From Microbacterium sp. LWO12-1.2 (lineage in GTDB: Bacteria > Actinomycetota > Actinomycetes > Actinomycetales > Microbacteriaceae), in assembly GCF_040675875.1 (NCBI RefSeq), contig NZ_JBEGII010000001.1:3472001-3536000 (forward strand): a DNA stretch of 64,000 nt, written 5' to 3'. The notes beneath the pieces were generated by a model. It was not told the origin of the DNA and made no database searches. It was given only the letters and a program-made list of their open reading frames with translations. Position numbers and translations under genes: made by a program. This document shows, piece by piece, positions 8,473 through 17,765 of the stretch. The first letter of the stretch is position 1. Each line of letters begins with the position of its first letter.

Positions 8473-9444
8473 CTAGATGTATTGACCTCGACCGTTGTTG
8501 ATTCGGTCGATGGGGGTTTTGCCGTCGATGCCGAGGTGGGCTCTGTCTAGGTTGTAGTAGTCGAGCCAGATGGGCAAGGCAGCTGTGCGTTCGGCGTTCG
8601 AGGTATAGGCGCGGGCGTAGGCCCATTCGGTGGCGAGGGTGCGGTTGAGTCTTTCGACTTTCCCATTGGTCCAGGGGCAGTGCGGTTTGATGAACTTCTG
8701 GGTGATGCCGTGGGCGTCGAGGACCGCGCGGAACGCGGCCGAGTGCCGGTAGGCGAAGGCGTTGTCGCTGATGACCCGCTCGACGGTGACGCCGAGGGCG
8801 GCATAGAACGCAATTGCGCGTTCGAGGACTCCGGCTGCGGTGGTGCCCTTCTCGTCGTCGTGGATCTCGGCGTAAGCGAGGCGGGAGTGGTCATCGATCA
8901 CGGCATGGATGTAGTCGTAGCCGATCCCACGGCTGCGGACTTTCTCGCTGCGGCCGTGCGCGCGCCATCCGCCTCCGTCTGGGATGCGTCCGAGCTTCTT
9001 CACGTCAATATGGATCAACGAGCCGGGATGGTCGTGCTCGTAACGGCGGGCGGAACGCCGCACTGCGCGGATCACGGTCCCGGTGACCGGGTCCGTCTCT
9101 CGCAACAGCGGGGTGTGGTGTCGGACCAATACCCGTCCGACGGTCGAGGAATGCATCCCCAGCTTCGCCGCGATGAACACCGGACCGCGACGGGTGAGAT
9201 GTCGCATGATCCGCACCCGTGTCTCCCGACACGGGCCCGTCCGAGCGGGATGCGACCTGGCGACACTGGACCGGTCAATCAGACCCGCCCGCCCTTCCTC
9301 CCGGAACCTGCGCCACCACCGCCACGCGGTCGTGCGGGAGACCCCCATCTCCGCCGCCACATGCGCGACCGCACGCCCGGACTGGATGCGCTGGACCATG
9401 ATCAATCTGCCGGCCGGAGCCAACCGGGCATTAGCGTGGGACAT
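8473..9444 (-). CDS. IS481-family transposase
   Basis: DDE integrase-type transposase of 323 residues from the ATG at 9444. An N-terminal helix-turn-helix (GRAVAHVAAEMGVSRTTAWR) is followed by an rve core with IHIDVKKLG, AVIDDHSRLAY, ERVISDNAFAY and the HCPWTNGKVERLNRTL segment that holds the catalytic Glu. The TAG stop at 8473-8475 lies outside the element, in the duplicated CTAG target. The insertion site therefore supplies the stop codon. A longer frame start at 9495 lies in the terminal repeat and is less likely. Confidence 0.93.
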   Translation of the reverse strand: MSHANARLAPAGRLIMVQRIQSGRAVAHVAAEMGVSRTTAWRWWRRFREEGRAGLIDRSSVARSHPARTGPCRETRVRIMRHLTRRGPVFIAAKLGMHSSTVGRVLVRHHTPLLRETDPVTGTVIRAVRRSARRYEHDHPGSLIHIDVKKLGRIPDGGGWRAHGRSEKVRSRGIGYDYIHAVIDDHSRLAYAEIHDDEKGTTAAGVLERAIAFYAALGVTVERVISDNAFAYRHSAAFRAVLDAHGITQKFIKPHCPWTNGKVERLNRTLATEWAYARAYTSNAERTAALPIWLDYYNLDRAHLGIDGKTPIDRINNGRGQYI

Positions 9445-9536
9445 GAGAGACCTTCGTGTGATCGAACCGGAACCTAGACAGCTCCCACTCGACACCGAAG
9501 GTCTCTCCTACGTCAACAATGATCCGGGTCAGTACA
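8478..9536 (-). mobile_element. IS481-family insertion sequence, 1059 bp, with 6-bp target duplication
   Basis: The left end (TGTATTGACC at 8478) and the right end (reverse complement TGTACTGACC, ending at 9536) form imperfect terminal inverted repeats that continue for about 25 bases to TTGTTGA. Both sides are flanked by GCTAGA (8472-8477 and 9537-9542), a perfect 6-bp target duplication. It matches the NCTAGN target known for Bordetella IS481. The element holds one transposase gene and looks intact. Confidence 0.92.
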
Positions 9537-9537
9537 G

Positions 9538-10383
9538 CTAGAGCCCTACGAGCTCCGCGCTGCGCTGCCACAGCGCTTCGGCGAGGGCGGGGTCATCGAC
9601 CTGCGGATTCACGCGGGTGCTCAGGGTGCGCTCGTCGTAGTAGGCGCCCGAGAACCAGGTCTCGTCCGGTGTCCCGTCGATGAACCAGCGCAGATTCTCC
9701 CCGCCTTTCTCCGCGCTGATGAGCAGGAGACGCTTCAACGGGGTGCGGTACACGAGCCGCATGATGCTGGATGACTCGGAGGCGAAGTTCGTGCTCACGG
9801 TCCCGGGGTGGAAGGCGACCGGGCGCAGGCCCTCGGCGTGGAACTTCGTGTGCAGGCTCTTCGTGAACAGCACGTTCGCGAGTTTCGCGTCGCCGTAGGC
9901 CTTGTTGGCGCTGAACTTCGTGCGGTTGTCGAGGTCGTCGATGTCGAGGTGCCCGAAGAGGCGGTGCGCCACGCTCGAGGTGTTGATGACCGCCGCATCC
10001 GACCGCAGCAGCTGCGGGAGCAACAGGTTCGTGAGCAGGAAGGGGGCCAGGTGATTCACCTGCAGCGTCTTCTCGAACCCGTCGACGGTGGGCGTCTGGT
10101 CGCCGAAGATGCCGCCCGCGTTGTTCGCGAGCACATCGATGCCGCCTTCGCCGACCTCGGCTGCGATCTGCGCCGCGAGCTCGCGCACCTCGTCGAGCCG
10201 CGCGAAGTCGGCGGTGAAATGCGTGGCCCCGGTCTCGACGGCGACGGCCCTGGTCTTCTCAGGGGAGCGGCCGACGAGGATGAGCCGGTGGTCGGCATCG
10301 GCCAGCTGCCGGGCGGCCGCCGCGCCGATCCCGTCGGATGCTCCGGTGATGACGATCGTCTTCGACCGCGCGGGAGCGTTCAC
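9538..10383 (-). CDS. SDR-family NAD(P)-dependent oxidoreductase
   Basis: Classical or atypical short-chain dehydrogenase of 281 residues with ITGASDGIG near residue 13, NNAGG near 88 and the catalytic Tyr-x3-Lys in AYGDAKLAN. The GTG start overlaps the stop of the gntR gene, so the two form an operon. Its TAG stop (9538-9540) sits inside the GCTAGA target of the neighbouring IS, and the duplication regenerated it, so the protein is intact despite the insertion. It is closest to the retinol-dehydrogenase-like SDRs. The substrate is unknown. Confidence 0.88.
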   Translation of the reverse strand: MNAPARSKTIVITGASDGIGAAAARQLADADHRLILVGRSPEKTRAVAVETGATHFTADFARLDEVRELAAQIAAEVGEGGIDVLANNAGGIFGDQTPTVDGFEKTLQVNHLAPFLLTNLLLPQLLRSDAAVINTSSVAHRLFGHLDIDDLDNRTKFSANKAYGDAKLANVLFTKSLHTKFHAEGLRPVAFHPGTVSTNFASESSSIMRLVYRTPLKRLLLISAEKGGENLRWFIDGTPDETWFSGAYYDERTLSTRVNPQVDDPALAEALWQRSAELVGL

Positions 10384-11030
10384 TCGGCAGACGGGGTGAT
10401 GCGTTCGACGGCCCTGGTCACGTGCTCGGCGATCACGGCGCGCGCCTGCTCGGGATCACCGCTCGCGATCGCGTCGACGATCTGCTGGTGGCTGCGCACG
10501 TGCTCCTTCTGCTCTGCGGGGTCGAGCGCCGCGTTCGCGGCGTGGAGGAAGCCGGTGATGCGTCCGCGCAGTTGCGCGCTCAACTCGTCGAGGAAGCGGT
10601 GCTCCGCCAGATCGGCGAGCGTCTCGTGGAACAGGCGGTCCTGCCGCAGCACCTCGGCGATGTCGCCGGGCGCGGCATCCGACATGTCCTGAATGATCGT
10701 GCCGAGCCGCGCGGCCGATTCCTCGCTCCACCGCTCCTGCACGCGGATGGCCATGAACTGCTCCAGCACGATCCGCAGGCTCGAGATCTCCTCGAGGTCC
10801 TGGGCGCTGAGCTTGGCGACTCTGGCCCCCCGGCGGGGCTCGCGCGTGATCAGCCGTTCCTCGGCGAGGCGGGTGAGGGCTTCGCGCACGGGGATGTGGC
10901 TGACGCCGAGCCGATCGGCGAGCTTGCGTTCGACGAGTCGCTCACCGGGGGCGAGCTCGCCGGACTGGATCGCGGCGCGCAACTCGTCGGCGACCTGTTC
11001 GGCGATGTTCTGATCTGACACGCTTCGCAC
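10380..11030 (-). CDS. GntR-family (FadR/FCD) transcriptional regulator
   Basis: DNA-binding regulator of 216 residues. An N-terminal winged helix (ERKLADRLGVSHIPVREAL) is followed by an all-helical FCD ligand domain with RLFHETLADLAEHRF and HQQIVDAIASGDPEQARAV. I chose the GTG at 11030 because AGGAG lies 7 bases before it; an in-frame ATG at 11084 has no ribosome site. It is divergent from a binding-protein/ABC operon. TGCTATAGCA-like palindromes lie between the two and before four other units, and this protein is the best candidate to bind them. Confidence 0.9.
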   Translation of the reverse strand: MRSVSDQNIAEQVADELRAAIQSGELAPGERLVERKLADRLGVSHIPVREALTRLAEERLITREPRRGARVAKLSAQDLEEISSLRIVLEQFMAIRVQERWSEESAARLGTIIQDMSDAAPGDIAEVLRQDRLFHETLADLAEHRFLDELSAQLRGRITGFLHAANAALDPAEQKEHVRSHQQIVDAIASGDPEQARAVIAEHVTRAVERITPSAE

Positions 11031-11091
11031 GGTGGCTCTCCTGTCTGTGCCGCGAGCCGAGATGCTCCGGGCAAGTCCCTGCATCGACCGA

Positions 11092-11101
11092 TGCTATGGC
11101 A
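11092..11101. promoter_or_regulatory. GntR operator-like site, copy 1 (TGCTATGGCA)
   Basis: One mismatch from the TGCTATAGCA palindrome seen at four other places. It lies 62 bp upstream of the gntR start in the divergent promoter region, so it is placed for autoregulation. Confidence 0.55.
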
Positions 11102-11198
11102 GATTTGAGCCGGTGGCGGGATGACCGTCCGGCGAGCGTAACGAGAACGTAACCGCATCCGCCCGATTCGCACTAGACGAAGCGTTCGATTTGCTACA

Positions 11199-11208
11199 TG
11201 CTATAGCG
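11199..11208. promoter_or_regulatory. GntR operator-like site, copy 2 (TGCTATAGCG)
   Basis: A near-perfect copy of the palindrome, 45 bp upstream of the binding-protein gene, within ATTTGCTACATGCTATAGCG. FadR-type GntR proteins bind short palindromes of this kind near promoters. Confidence 0.65.
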
Positions 11209-11252
11209 AAACCCTTCACTACCCGAAGCACCATCTACCCCTTGGAGGCACC

Positions 11253-12791
11253 ATGTCTCGTCGCCGTGTTCGGCTGGGCGGAGCAGCGTTGCTCACCGTC
11301 GCCCTCATGACTGCCGGCTGCAGCAGCACGCCCTCGACCCCCGATGGCCAGGCGCAGGAGGGCGGCACCCTGACCGTCGCCGCCGCGCAGGGCATCCCGC
11401 AGCTCAACCCCGCGATCCGCACCTTCGCCTGGGAGGAGGTGCTGTTCCCTCTGCTGTGGAACGGTCTGACCAAGACCGACGAGTCCGGCGAGATCGTCGG
11501 CGACCTCGCCGAGAAGTGGGAGACCTCCGAAGACCAGAAGACCTGGACCTTCACTCTGCGTGACGGCGTCACGTTCTCGAACGGCGACCCGTTCACGGCA
11601 GAGGACGCCGTCGCGTCGTTCGAGTACTACCTCGACCCCGAGACCGCGACCCAGGAGAAGAACAAGATCTCGATGGTCACCGATGTCACGGCATCCGATG
11701 AGAAGACCGTCGTGATCACCCTCTCCGAGCCGATCGCCACGTTCGCGGCCGGCATCGTGTGGGTCAAGATGCTCGACGTCGACGCGCTCGACACGATCGA
11801 CAAGGAGCCGATCGGCACCGGCCCGTACGTCGTCGACAAGTTCACCCCGGATGACAGCCTGACGCTGGTGCCCAACGCAGAGTACTTCGGTGAGGCGCCG
11901 GCACTCGACGAGATCACGATCGTCAAGGCGGCGGAGTCCACGGCCGCCGTCACCGGTCTGCGCTCCGGCGACCTCGACGTGCTGTGGTCCGTACCGCAGG
12001 GCGACGTCGCCGGACTCGAAGGTGGCGGCGACATCGCTCTCGTCACACCCGACAACCCCAGCCAGTGGCCCTCGTGGGAGGTCGACACCCAGTCGGCGCC
12101 CTTCGACGATGTGCGGGCACGCCAGGCTCTCGCCTACGCGACCGACCGCGAGGCCATCCTCGAGGCCGCGTACTACGGGCAGGGCACGGTGTCGCCCACG
12201 AACAACGCGCTCGGCGAGGTCAACCCCTGGTTCGGCGGCGATCTGACCGACTACTCCTACGACCTCGACAAGGCCAAGGAACTGTTCGCCGAAGCGGGCG
12301 TCACCGAGGGCAGCACCCTCACATGGTGGGGCATCGCGGGTCAGTACCCGGAGTGGAACACGAGCGGTGAGATCCTGCAGGCGAGCCTGAAGGAGATCGG
12401 CATCACGCTCAAGATCGACAACAACGACATCGGCACCTGGGTCGACTCGTTCTACCCGGCGGGCAAGAGCTTCCCCGGGTACATCGTGCCGAACTTCCAG
12501 TCCACGCCGCCCGAGCCCGCGTACTCGCTGAACTTCTACCTCGAGGGTCGCTGCGAGTGCAACTGGGTCGACCCGGACTTCCAGCAGGCGTTCGCGGATG
12601 CGGTCGCCGAGCCCGACGAGGCCGTCCGCGCCGAGAAGTGGGGCACCGTGCAGACGATCATCAACCAGCAGGTCCCGCTGATCGTGCCGCTGCAGTCCAC
12701 CGTGGTCACGGCGACCACCACCAAGGTCGACGGCGTCTGGGTCGAGGGCGGCGGACAGCTGCACCTCGAGAACGCGCAACTGAAGGGCTGA
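11253..12791 (+). CDS. ABC transporter substrate-binding lipoprotein, family 5 (peptide/nickel/oligosaccharide type)
   Basis: Extracellular binding protein of 512 residues. A signal peptide ends in the lipobox LMTAGC with the modified Cys at residue 23. The family-5 fold is shown by QIPQL-type NPAIRTFAW, the LAEKWETSEDQKTWTFTLRDGVTFSNG block and the RQALAYATDREAI segment. CTTGGAGGCACC precedes the ATG. It leads an operon with two permeases and a double ATPase. Family 5 also takes oligosaccharides, and the surrounding enzymes favour a sugar-acid or acylated compound over a peptide. Confidence 0.92.
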   Translation: MSRRRVRLGGAALLTVALMTAGCSSTPSTPDGQAQEGGTLTVAAAQGIPQLNPAIRTFAWEEVLFPLLWNGLTKTDESGEIVGDLAEKWETSEDQKTWTFTLRDGVTFSNGDPFTAEDAVASFEYYLDPETATQEKNKISMVTDVTASDEKTVVITLSEPIATFAAGIVWVKMLDVDALDTIDKEPIGTGPYVVDKFTPDDSLTLVPNAEYFGEAPALDEITIVKAAESTAAVTGLRSGDLDVLWSVPQGDVAGLEGGGDIALVTPDNPSQWPSWEVDTQSAPFDDVRARQALAYATDREAILEAAYYGQGTVSPTNNALGEVNPWFGGDLTDYSYDLDKAKELFAEAGVTEGSTLTWWGIAGQYPEWNTSGEILQASLKEIGITLKIDNNDIGTWVDSFYPAGKSFPGYIVPNFQSTPPEPAYSLNFYLEGRCECNWVDPDFQQAFADAVAEPDEAVRAEKWGTVQTIINQQVPLIVPLQSTVVTATTTKVDGVWVEGGGQLHLENAQLKG

Positions 12792-12792
12792 C

Positions 12793-13755
12793 GTGGCTCT
12801 GTCCATCCTTCGGCGGGTGGCGATCAGCATCGCGATGCTGATCGCCACCTCGCTTCTCGTCTTCGTGGTGCTCCGGCTGCTGCCGGGCGACCCCGTCATC
12901 ACCCGGCTCGGTTCGACACCGGGCGTCGACGCCGAGATGCTGCAGCGCCTCCGCGAGGAGGCCGGTCTCGACGCCCCCATCATCGAGCAGTACCTGCGCT
13001 GGATCGGCGGGGTCTTCACCGGCGACTTCGGACAGTCGTACTTCAACCAGTACTCGGTGTCCGAACTCATCGCGCAGCGCTTCCCCGCCACGATCGAGCT
13101 CACCCTCATCGGCATCCTGCTGGCCGTGCTGATCGCGACACCGGCCGCCGTGATCGCGTCGCTGCGTCCGCTCGGCGTCGTCGACCGCATCCTCACCGCG
13201 ATCTCGACCGCGGGCATGGCGCTGCCGCAGTTCCTGATCGGCATCGTGCTGATCGTGGTGTTCGCGGTGCAGCTCAAGGTGCTGCCCGCGCGCGGCTACA
13301 CGCCGTTCAGCGAGGACCCGGGCGACAACCTCGTGCGCATGATCCTGCCCGCCCTCACACTCGCATTCGCTGCGGCGCCGCTCCTCATGCGCTTCCTGCG
13401 GGCATCCATGGTCGAGGTGCTCGATGCCTCCTACATCCGCACCGCGAAGGGCAAGGGGCAGTCCGCGAGCGGCGTCGTGATCGGTCACGCGCTGCGCAAC
13501 GCTCTGATCCCCGGACTCACGATGCTCGGCCTGATCGTCGGCTACACGCTCGGCGGCGTCGTGATCGTCGAGTACGTGTTCGGAGTGCCGGGGCTGGGGT
13601 CGCTCGCGATCGATGCCGTCTTCAAACGCGACTATGCGGTGCTGCAGTCCGTGGTGCTGCTGATCTCGGCGATGTTCATCCTCACCACGCTCATCGTCGA
13701 CCTCCTCTACGGAGTGCTCGACCCGCGTCTTCGTGCAAGGAGCAGCCGTGGCTGA
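12793..13755 (+). CDS. ABC transporter permease, DppB/OppB type
   Basis: First membrane subunit of the family-5 importer, 320 residues, with six helices. The N-terminal RVAISIAMLIATSLLVFVVL helix leads into PGDPVITRLG, a hallmark of DppB-like proteins. The GTG start follows the binding-protein stop by one base, and the C-terminal end overlaps the next permease. LYGVLDPRLR at the end is typical. Confidence 0.92.
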   Translation: MALSILRRVAISIAMLIATSLLVFVVLRLLPGDPVITRLGSTPGVDAEMLQRLREEAGLDAPIIEQYLRWIGGVFTGDFGQSYFNQYSVSELIAQRFPATIELTLIGILLAVLIATPAAVIASLRPLGVVDRILTAISTAGMALPQFLIGIVLIVVFAVQLKVLPARGYTPFSEDPGDNLVRMILPALTLAFAAAPLLMRFLRASMVEVLDASYIRTAKGKGQSASGVVIGHALRNALIPGLTMLGLIVGYTLGGVVIVEYVFGVPGLGSLAIDAVFKRDYAVLQSVVLLISAMFILTTLIVDLLYGVLDPRLRARSSRG

Positions 13756-14596
13756 CACCCTCACTCTCGCGCTGCGGTCGACGCGGCCGCGCCGCCGGAT
13801 CGCACTCGCCTCGTGGATCCCGCTCGGCCTGCTGGCTCTCATCGTGCTGGCGTGCGTGCTGGCGCCGATCATCGCGCCGTTCGATCCTTCCGCCCAGTCG
13901 TCCGACCGGTTCGCCGGCCCATCGGCGGTGCACCTGTTCGGCACGGATGAGCTCGGGCGCGACCTGTTCAGCCGCGTGCTCTACGGCGGGCAGCTGACGA
14001 TCTTCATCGCCGGCGGTGCGACGCTGGTCGCGATGGTGCTCGGCATCGCCTGGGGAATGGCCGCTGCCTTCGCCCGCGGGCTCTGGGACGAGATCCTGAT
14101 GCGCCTCGCCGACACCGTGATGGCGATCCCGCAGATCCTGTTCGCGCTGGTGTTCATCTCGGCGTTCGGTGCCGATCCGGTCAAGCTGGCCGTGATCATC
14201 GGCATCCTGCTCACCCCGACGACCGCGCGACTGGTGCGATCCTCGGTGCTCAGCGAGCTGCAGGAGGACTACTTCACGGCGGCGATCGCCTTCGGATCGA
14301 AGCGCAGCCGACTGCTGTTCGCGGAAGTGCTCCCGAACGCACGAGGACCGATCGTGGTGCAGGCCGCCATCAACGCCGCCAATGCGATCCTGCTCGAGGC
14401 TTCGATGAGCTTCGTCGGTCTGGGAATCGCTCCGCCTGAGGCGACGTGGGGAACCCTCGTGCAGCAGGGCTACCAGAAGATGTACCAGTCGATCGGGTAT
14501 GTGCTGTTCCCCGCGCTCTTCATCTTCGTGACCATCTGGCTGCTCAACGTGCTCGCCGACCAGTTCGGCGGCGATCGGAAGGGGAAGGGACGATGA
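13748..14596 (+). CDS. ABC transporter permease, DppC/OppC type
   Basis: Second membrane subunit, 282 residues. The GTG at 13748 has AAGGAG five bases before it and lies inside the end of the previous gene (8-bp overlap). The family signature FGTDELGRDLFSRVLYGG is near residue 60 and SMSFVGLGIAPPEATWG is near residue 220. It is translationally coupled to both neighbours. Confidence 0.92.
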   Translation: MADTLTLALRSTRPRRRIALASWIPLGLLALIVLACVLAPIIAPFDPSAQSSDRFAGPSAVHLFGTDELGRDLFSRVLYGGQLTIFIAGGATLVAMVLGIAWGMAAAFARGLWDEILMRLADTVMAIPQILFALVFISAFGADPVKLAVIIGILLTPTTARLVRSSVLSELQEDYFTAAIAFGSKRSRLLFAEVLPNARGPIVVQAAINAANAILLEASMSFVGLGIAPPEATWGTLVQQGYQKMYQSIGYVLFPALFIFVTIWLLNVLADQFGGDRKGKGR

Positions 14597-16347
14597 CCGA
14601 TGTCTCGCCCGTCCTGCAGGTGCAGGACCTCACCGTCTCCTACGGCGACGCGATGCCGGTCAAGGGCATCAGCTTCTCGGTGCGCCCGGGAGAGCGGATC
14701 GGCCTGGTCGGCGAGTCTGGCTCGGGCAAGTCGCTCACGGCGCTGTCGATCATGCGGCTCAATGACGGCGCGACGCTCGGCGGCAGCATCCGTCTGCGCG
14801 ATCGGGAGCTGCTCACGCTCAGCAAGCGGGAGATGACGCGCGTGCGCGGCGGCGAGATCGCGATGGTCTATCAGGACCCGATGTCGTCGCTCAACCCGGT
14901 GCGCACGATCGGGCACCAGCTCGTCGAGGCGATCCGGCTGCACGACCGGGTCTCGAAGGAGGCGGCTCGGGCCAGGGCGGTCGAACTTCTCACAGAGGTC
15001 GGCGTACCGCTGCCCGAGGAGCGCCTGGCGCAGTACCCCCACGAGTTCTCCGGTGGCATGCGGCAGCGGGTGATGATCGCGATGGCCATGTCGTCGCGCC
15101 CTGCCGTGCTGATCGCCGATGAACCGACCACGGCGCTGGATGTGACGACCCAGTCGCGCATCATCGACCTGCTCGACAAGCTGGCGGATGAGCACGGCAC
15201 CGCGGTGATCCTGATCACGCACGACCTGGGTGTGGCGGCAGGCTTCTGTGAGCGCATCCACGTGATGCGCCACGGACGCGTGATCGAGGAGGCGCCGGTC
15301 GACACGCTCTATGCCGAGCCGGAGCATCCGTACACGAAGGCGCTGCTGGGGGCGGTGGTCGACCTCACGATCGACGTGCACCAGCCGATCCGCACCGCCG
15401 CCGAAGTGCTCGAGAGTGGTACCGAGGCCGTCACCAGGGCCGGATCGATCAGTGCGATCGACCAGGCGCGCGAGAGCGGCGACGTGCTCGTCGACGTGCA
15501 GGGTCTGTCGAAGGTGTTCACGCTCGGCTCAGGGCGACGGGTCACGGCGGTCGACGACGTGTCGTTCCAGATCCGCCGCGGCGAGACCGTCGGGCTGGTG
15601 GGCGAGTCCGGGTCGGGCAAGTCGACCGTCTCGAAGGCCGTGCTCGCGCTCGGAGGGATCGACGCGGGAGCGGTGGTCTTCGACGGACATCGCCCGCACG
15701 AGATGCGCGGCGAGGAGCTGCGGCAGCTGCGGCGGCGGATGCAGATGGTGTTCCAGGACCCGTTCTCGGCGCTGAACCGGCGACAGACCGTGGCGCAGAT
15801 CATCGAGGCGCCGCTGCTCGCGCACGGCATCGGCACCCGCGCCACGCGCGCCGAGAAGGTGCGTGAGGCGATGCACCGGGTGCGGTTGGACGAGGAGTTC
15901 ACGCACCGGCTGCCCCGCTCGATGTCGGGTGGCCAGTGTCAACGCGTGTCGATCGCGCGCTCGCTCGTGCTCGAGCCGGAGTTCCTGGTGCTCGACGAGT
16001 CGGTCTCGGCCCTCGACGTCTCCATCCAGGCGCAGGTGCTCAATCTGCTGCGCGAGCTGCAGGCGGAGCTGGGGCTGACATACCTCTTCATCAGCCATGA
16101 CCTGGCGGTCATCCGGTACATGTCGTCGACGGTCGCAGTGATGCAGCAGGGCCGGATCGTCGAGATCGGTGCCCGCGACGCCCTGTTCGCGAACCCGCAG
16201 CACGAGTACACGCGCGGATTGATGGCCGCGATCCCGGTCGCCGACCCTGTGCGGGAGCGTCGCCGGCGCGCCGAGGCGGCGGCGCTGTGGCAGGCCCAGG
16301 GTGTGGGCACGGGCGTGATCCCGGCTGTCGCGGGAAGGGAGGCATGA
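14593..16347 (+). CDS. ABC transporter ATP-binding protein with two ATPase domains (DppD-DppF fusion type)
   Basis: Energising subunit of the importer, 584 residues with two complete nucleotide-binding domains. Walker A GESGSGKS occurs near residues 40 and 340. Signature motifs are FSGGMRQRV and MSGGQCQRV, and Walker B segments are [12 protein letters not shown] and FLVLDESVSALD. In the second domain the signature has Gln-Cys-Gln and Walker B has Glu-Ser instead of Glu-Pro; neither change is expected to disable it. ATGA overlap with the permease gene and with the following hydrolase gene. Confidence 0.93.
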   Translation: MTDVSPVLQVQDLTVSYGDAMPVKGISFSVRPGERIGLVGESGSGKSLTALSIMRLNDGATLGGSIRLRDRELLTLSKREMTRVRGGEIAMVYQDPMSSLNPVRTIGHQLVEAIRLHDRVSKEAARARAVELLTEVGVPLPEERLAQYPHEFSGGMRQRVMIAMAMSSRPAVLIADEPTTALDVTTQSRIIDLLDKLADEHGTAVILITHDLGVAAGFCERIHVMRHGRVIEEAPVDTLYAEPEHPYTKALLGAVVDLTIDVHQPIRTAAEVLESGTEAVTRAGSISAIDQARESGDVLVDVQGLSKVFTLGSGRRVTAVDDVSFQIRRGETVGLVGESGSGKSTVSKAVLALGGIDAGAVVFDGHRPHEMRGEELRQLRRRMQMVFQDPFSALNRRQTVAQIIEAPLLAHGIGTRATRAEKVREAMHRVRLDEEFTHRLPRSMSGGQCQRVSIARSLVLEPEFLVLDESVSALDVSIQAQVLNLLRELQAELGLTYLFISHDLAVIRYMSSTVAVMQQGRIVEIGARDALFANPQHEYTRGLMAAIPVADPVRERRRRAEAAALWQAQGVGTGVIPAVAGREA

Positions 16348-17723
16348 TGACATCCACCGCGATCGGGGACCGCATCCGCATCCCCCGCACCCGTGCGCGC
16401 ATCGGCATCGCCCGCCGCGACATCACCCCACCCGTCGGCATCCGTGCGAAGAACTGGGGTCCCGCCGACTGGGAGCGCTCCGAGGGGGCGCATCGCCCGT
16501 TCGAGCTGACCGCGCTCGCACTGATCTCGTCGGATGACCGCCCGCGCGTGCTGCTCGCGGTCGACGGCACCTGGTGGCGTCGCGTGGCCGACGAGCAGGC
16601 GGTGCGCGGGGCGATCCTCGCCGGCCTCGGGCTCGAGCCCGATCAGCTGATGCTCTCGCTCTCGCACACCCACGCCGGGGCTGTGCTGTGCGCGGCTGAC
16701 GCGCACCTGCCGGGCGGAGAGCTCATCCCCGGTTACCTCGAGGCGCTCGCCGCCGCCGGCATCGCGGCCGGTCGCGAGGCCCTCGATACCGCGCGCCCCG
16801 GTCTGATCGAGTGGACCCACGGGCGCTGCACTCTGGCGGCCGACCGAGAGCTCGACGTCGACGGCCGTGCGCTCGTCGGCTACAACCCCTCAGGCGCGGC
16901 GGATGACACCGTGACGATCGGCCGCATCAGCCTCGACGGTGTCGTGCGCGCCACGCTCGTGAACTACGCCTGCCACCCCACGACTCTCGCCTGGCAGAAC
17001 CGTGAGGTCTCGCCTGACTATGTCGGCGCGATGCGCGAGATCGTCGAGTCGGCGACCGGGGCACTGTGCCTGTTCGTGCAGGGAGCCTCGGGCGAGCTCG
17101 CGCCGCGCGAGCAGTACACCGGGGATGTCGGGGTCGTGGACCGCCACGGACGCTCGCTCGGGCATGCGGTGCTCGCGGCCCTCGACGCGCTGCCGACGCC
17201 CGGTGAGGAGCTGACGCTCGAGGGTGTCGTGGAGTCGGGTGCTCCGCTGGCGATCTGGACCGGGCAGCCGGTCGACGGGGGTGAGCATGCCGCAGCGTCG
17301 CTGTCAGACGTGGAGCTGCCGCTGCGCGCCCTGCCCACGATCGACGAGCTCGCCGAGGAGTGGAAGGACATCGATCCCCGCTCACGTGAAGAGCGGCTGG
17401 GGCGCGCCCGCAACCTGCGCGACGGGTACATCGACGGTCCGACGGTGCCGCATCCGGTCTGGGCCTGGCGGCTCGGCGATGCGATCATCCTCGGGCATCC
17501 GGGCGAGGCGTACTCGACGCTGCAGACGACGCTGCGCGCACGCTTCCCCGAGACCCCGATCGTCGTGATGAACCTCACGAACGGGCCGGGCTTCGTGTAT
17601 CTGCCGACCCGGGATGCCTATGACCGTGGGGCGTATCAGGCCTGGCAGACGCCCCTCGCGCCCGGCGCGCTGGAGTTGCTGGTGGAGCACGCCACTGCGG
17701 TGGTCACGGATCTGCTGGCCTGA
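16344..17723 (+). CDS. Neutral/alkaline ceramidase-like (N-terminal domain) amidohydrolase family protein
   Basis: A 459-residue protein resembling the N-terminal domain of neutral ceramidases: ARIGIARRDITPPVGI at residues 16-31, then LSLSHTHAG near residue 107 and NYACHPTTL near residue 208, which supply the expected zinc-binding histidines. There is no signal peptide, so it is probably cytoplasmic, and it lacks the C-terminal domain of true ceramidases. It is cotranscribed with the importer (ATGATG start overlapping the ATPase stop). Inference: it hydrolyses an amide or ester in the imported compound. The real substrate is unknown. Confidence 0.75.
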   Translation: MMTSTAIGDRIRIPRTRARIGIARRDITPPVGIRAKNWGPADWERSEGAHRPFELTALALISSDDRPRVLLAVDGTWWRRVADEQAVRGAILAGLGLEPDQLMLSLSHTHAGAVLCAADAHLPGGELIPGYLEALAAAGIAAGREALDTARPGLIEWTHGRCTLAADRELDVDGRALVGYNPSGAADDTVTIGRISLDGVVRATLVNYACHPTTLAWQNREVSPDYVGAMREIVESATGALCLFVQGASGELAPREQYTGDVGVVDRHGRSLGHAVLAALDALPTPGEELTLEGVVESGAPLAIWTGQPVDGGEHAAASLSDVELPLRALPTIDELAEEWKDIDPRSREERLGRARNLRDGYIDGPTVPHPVWAWRLGDAIILGHPGEAYSTLQTTLRARFPETPIVVMNLTNGPGFVYLPTRDAYDRGAYQAWQTPLAPGALELLVEHATAVVTDLLA

Positions 17724-17765
17724 CCTCGTGAACGACGGGGCGAATCCCCAGCGCACCCGCTAGTC

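Noticed and set aside
11235..13277. 680-codon open frame on the minus strand opposite the binding protein and permease
   Set aside because: The opposite strand has clear lipobox and permease motifs. This frame has only low-complexity Arg/Val/Asp sequence.
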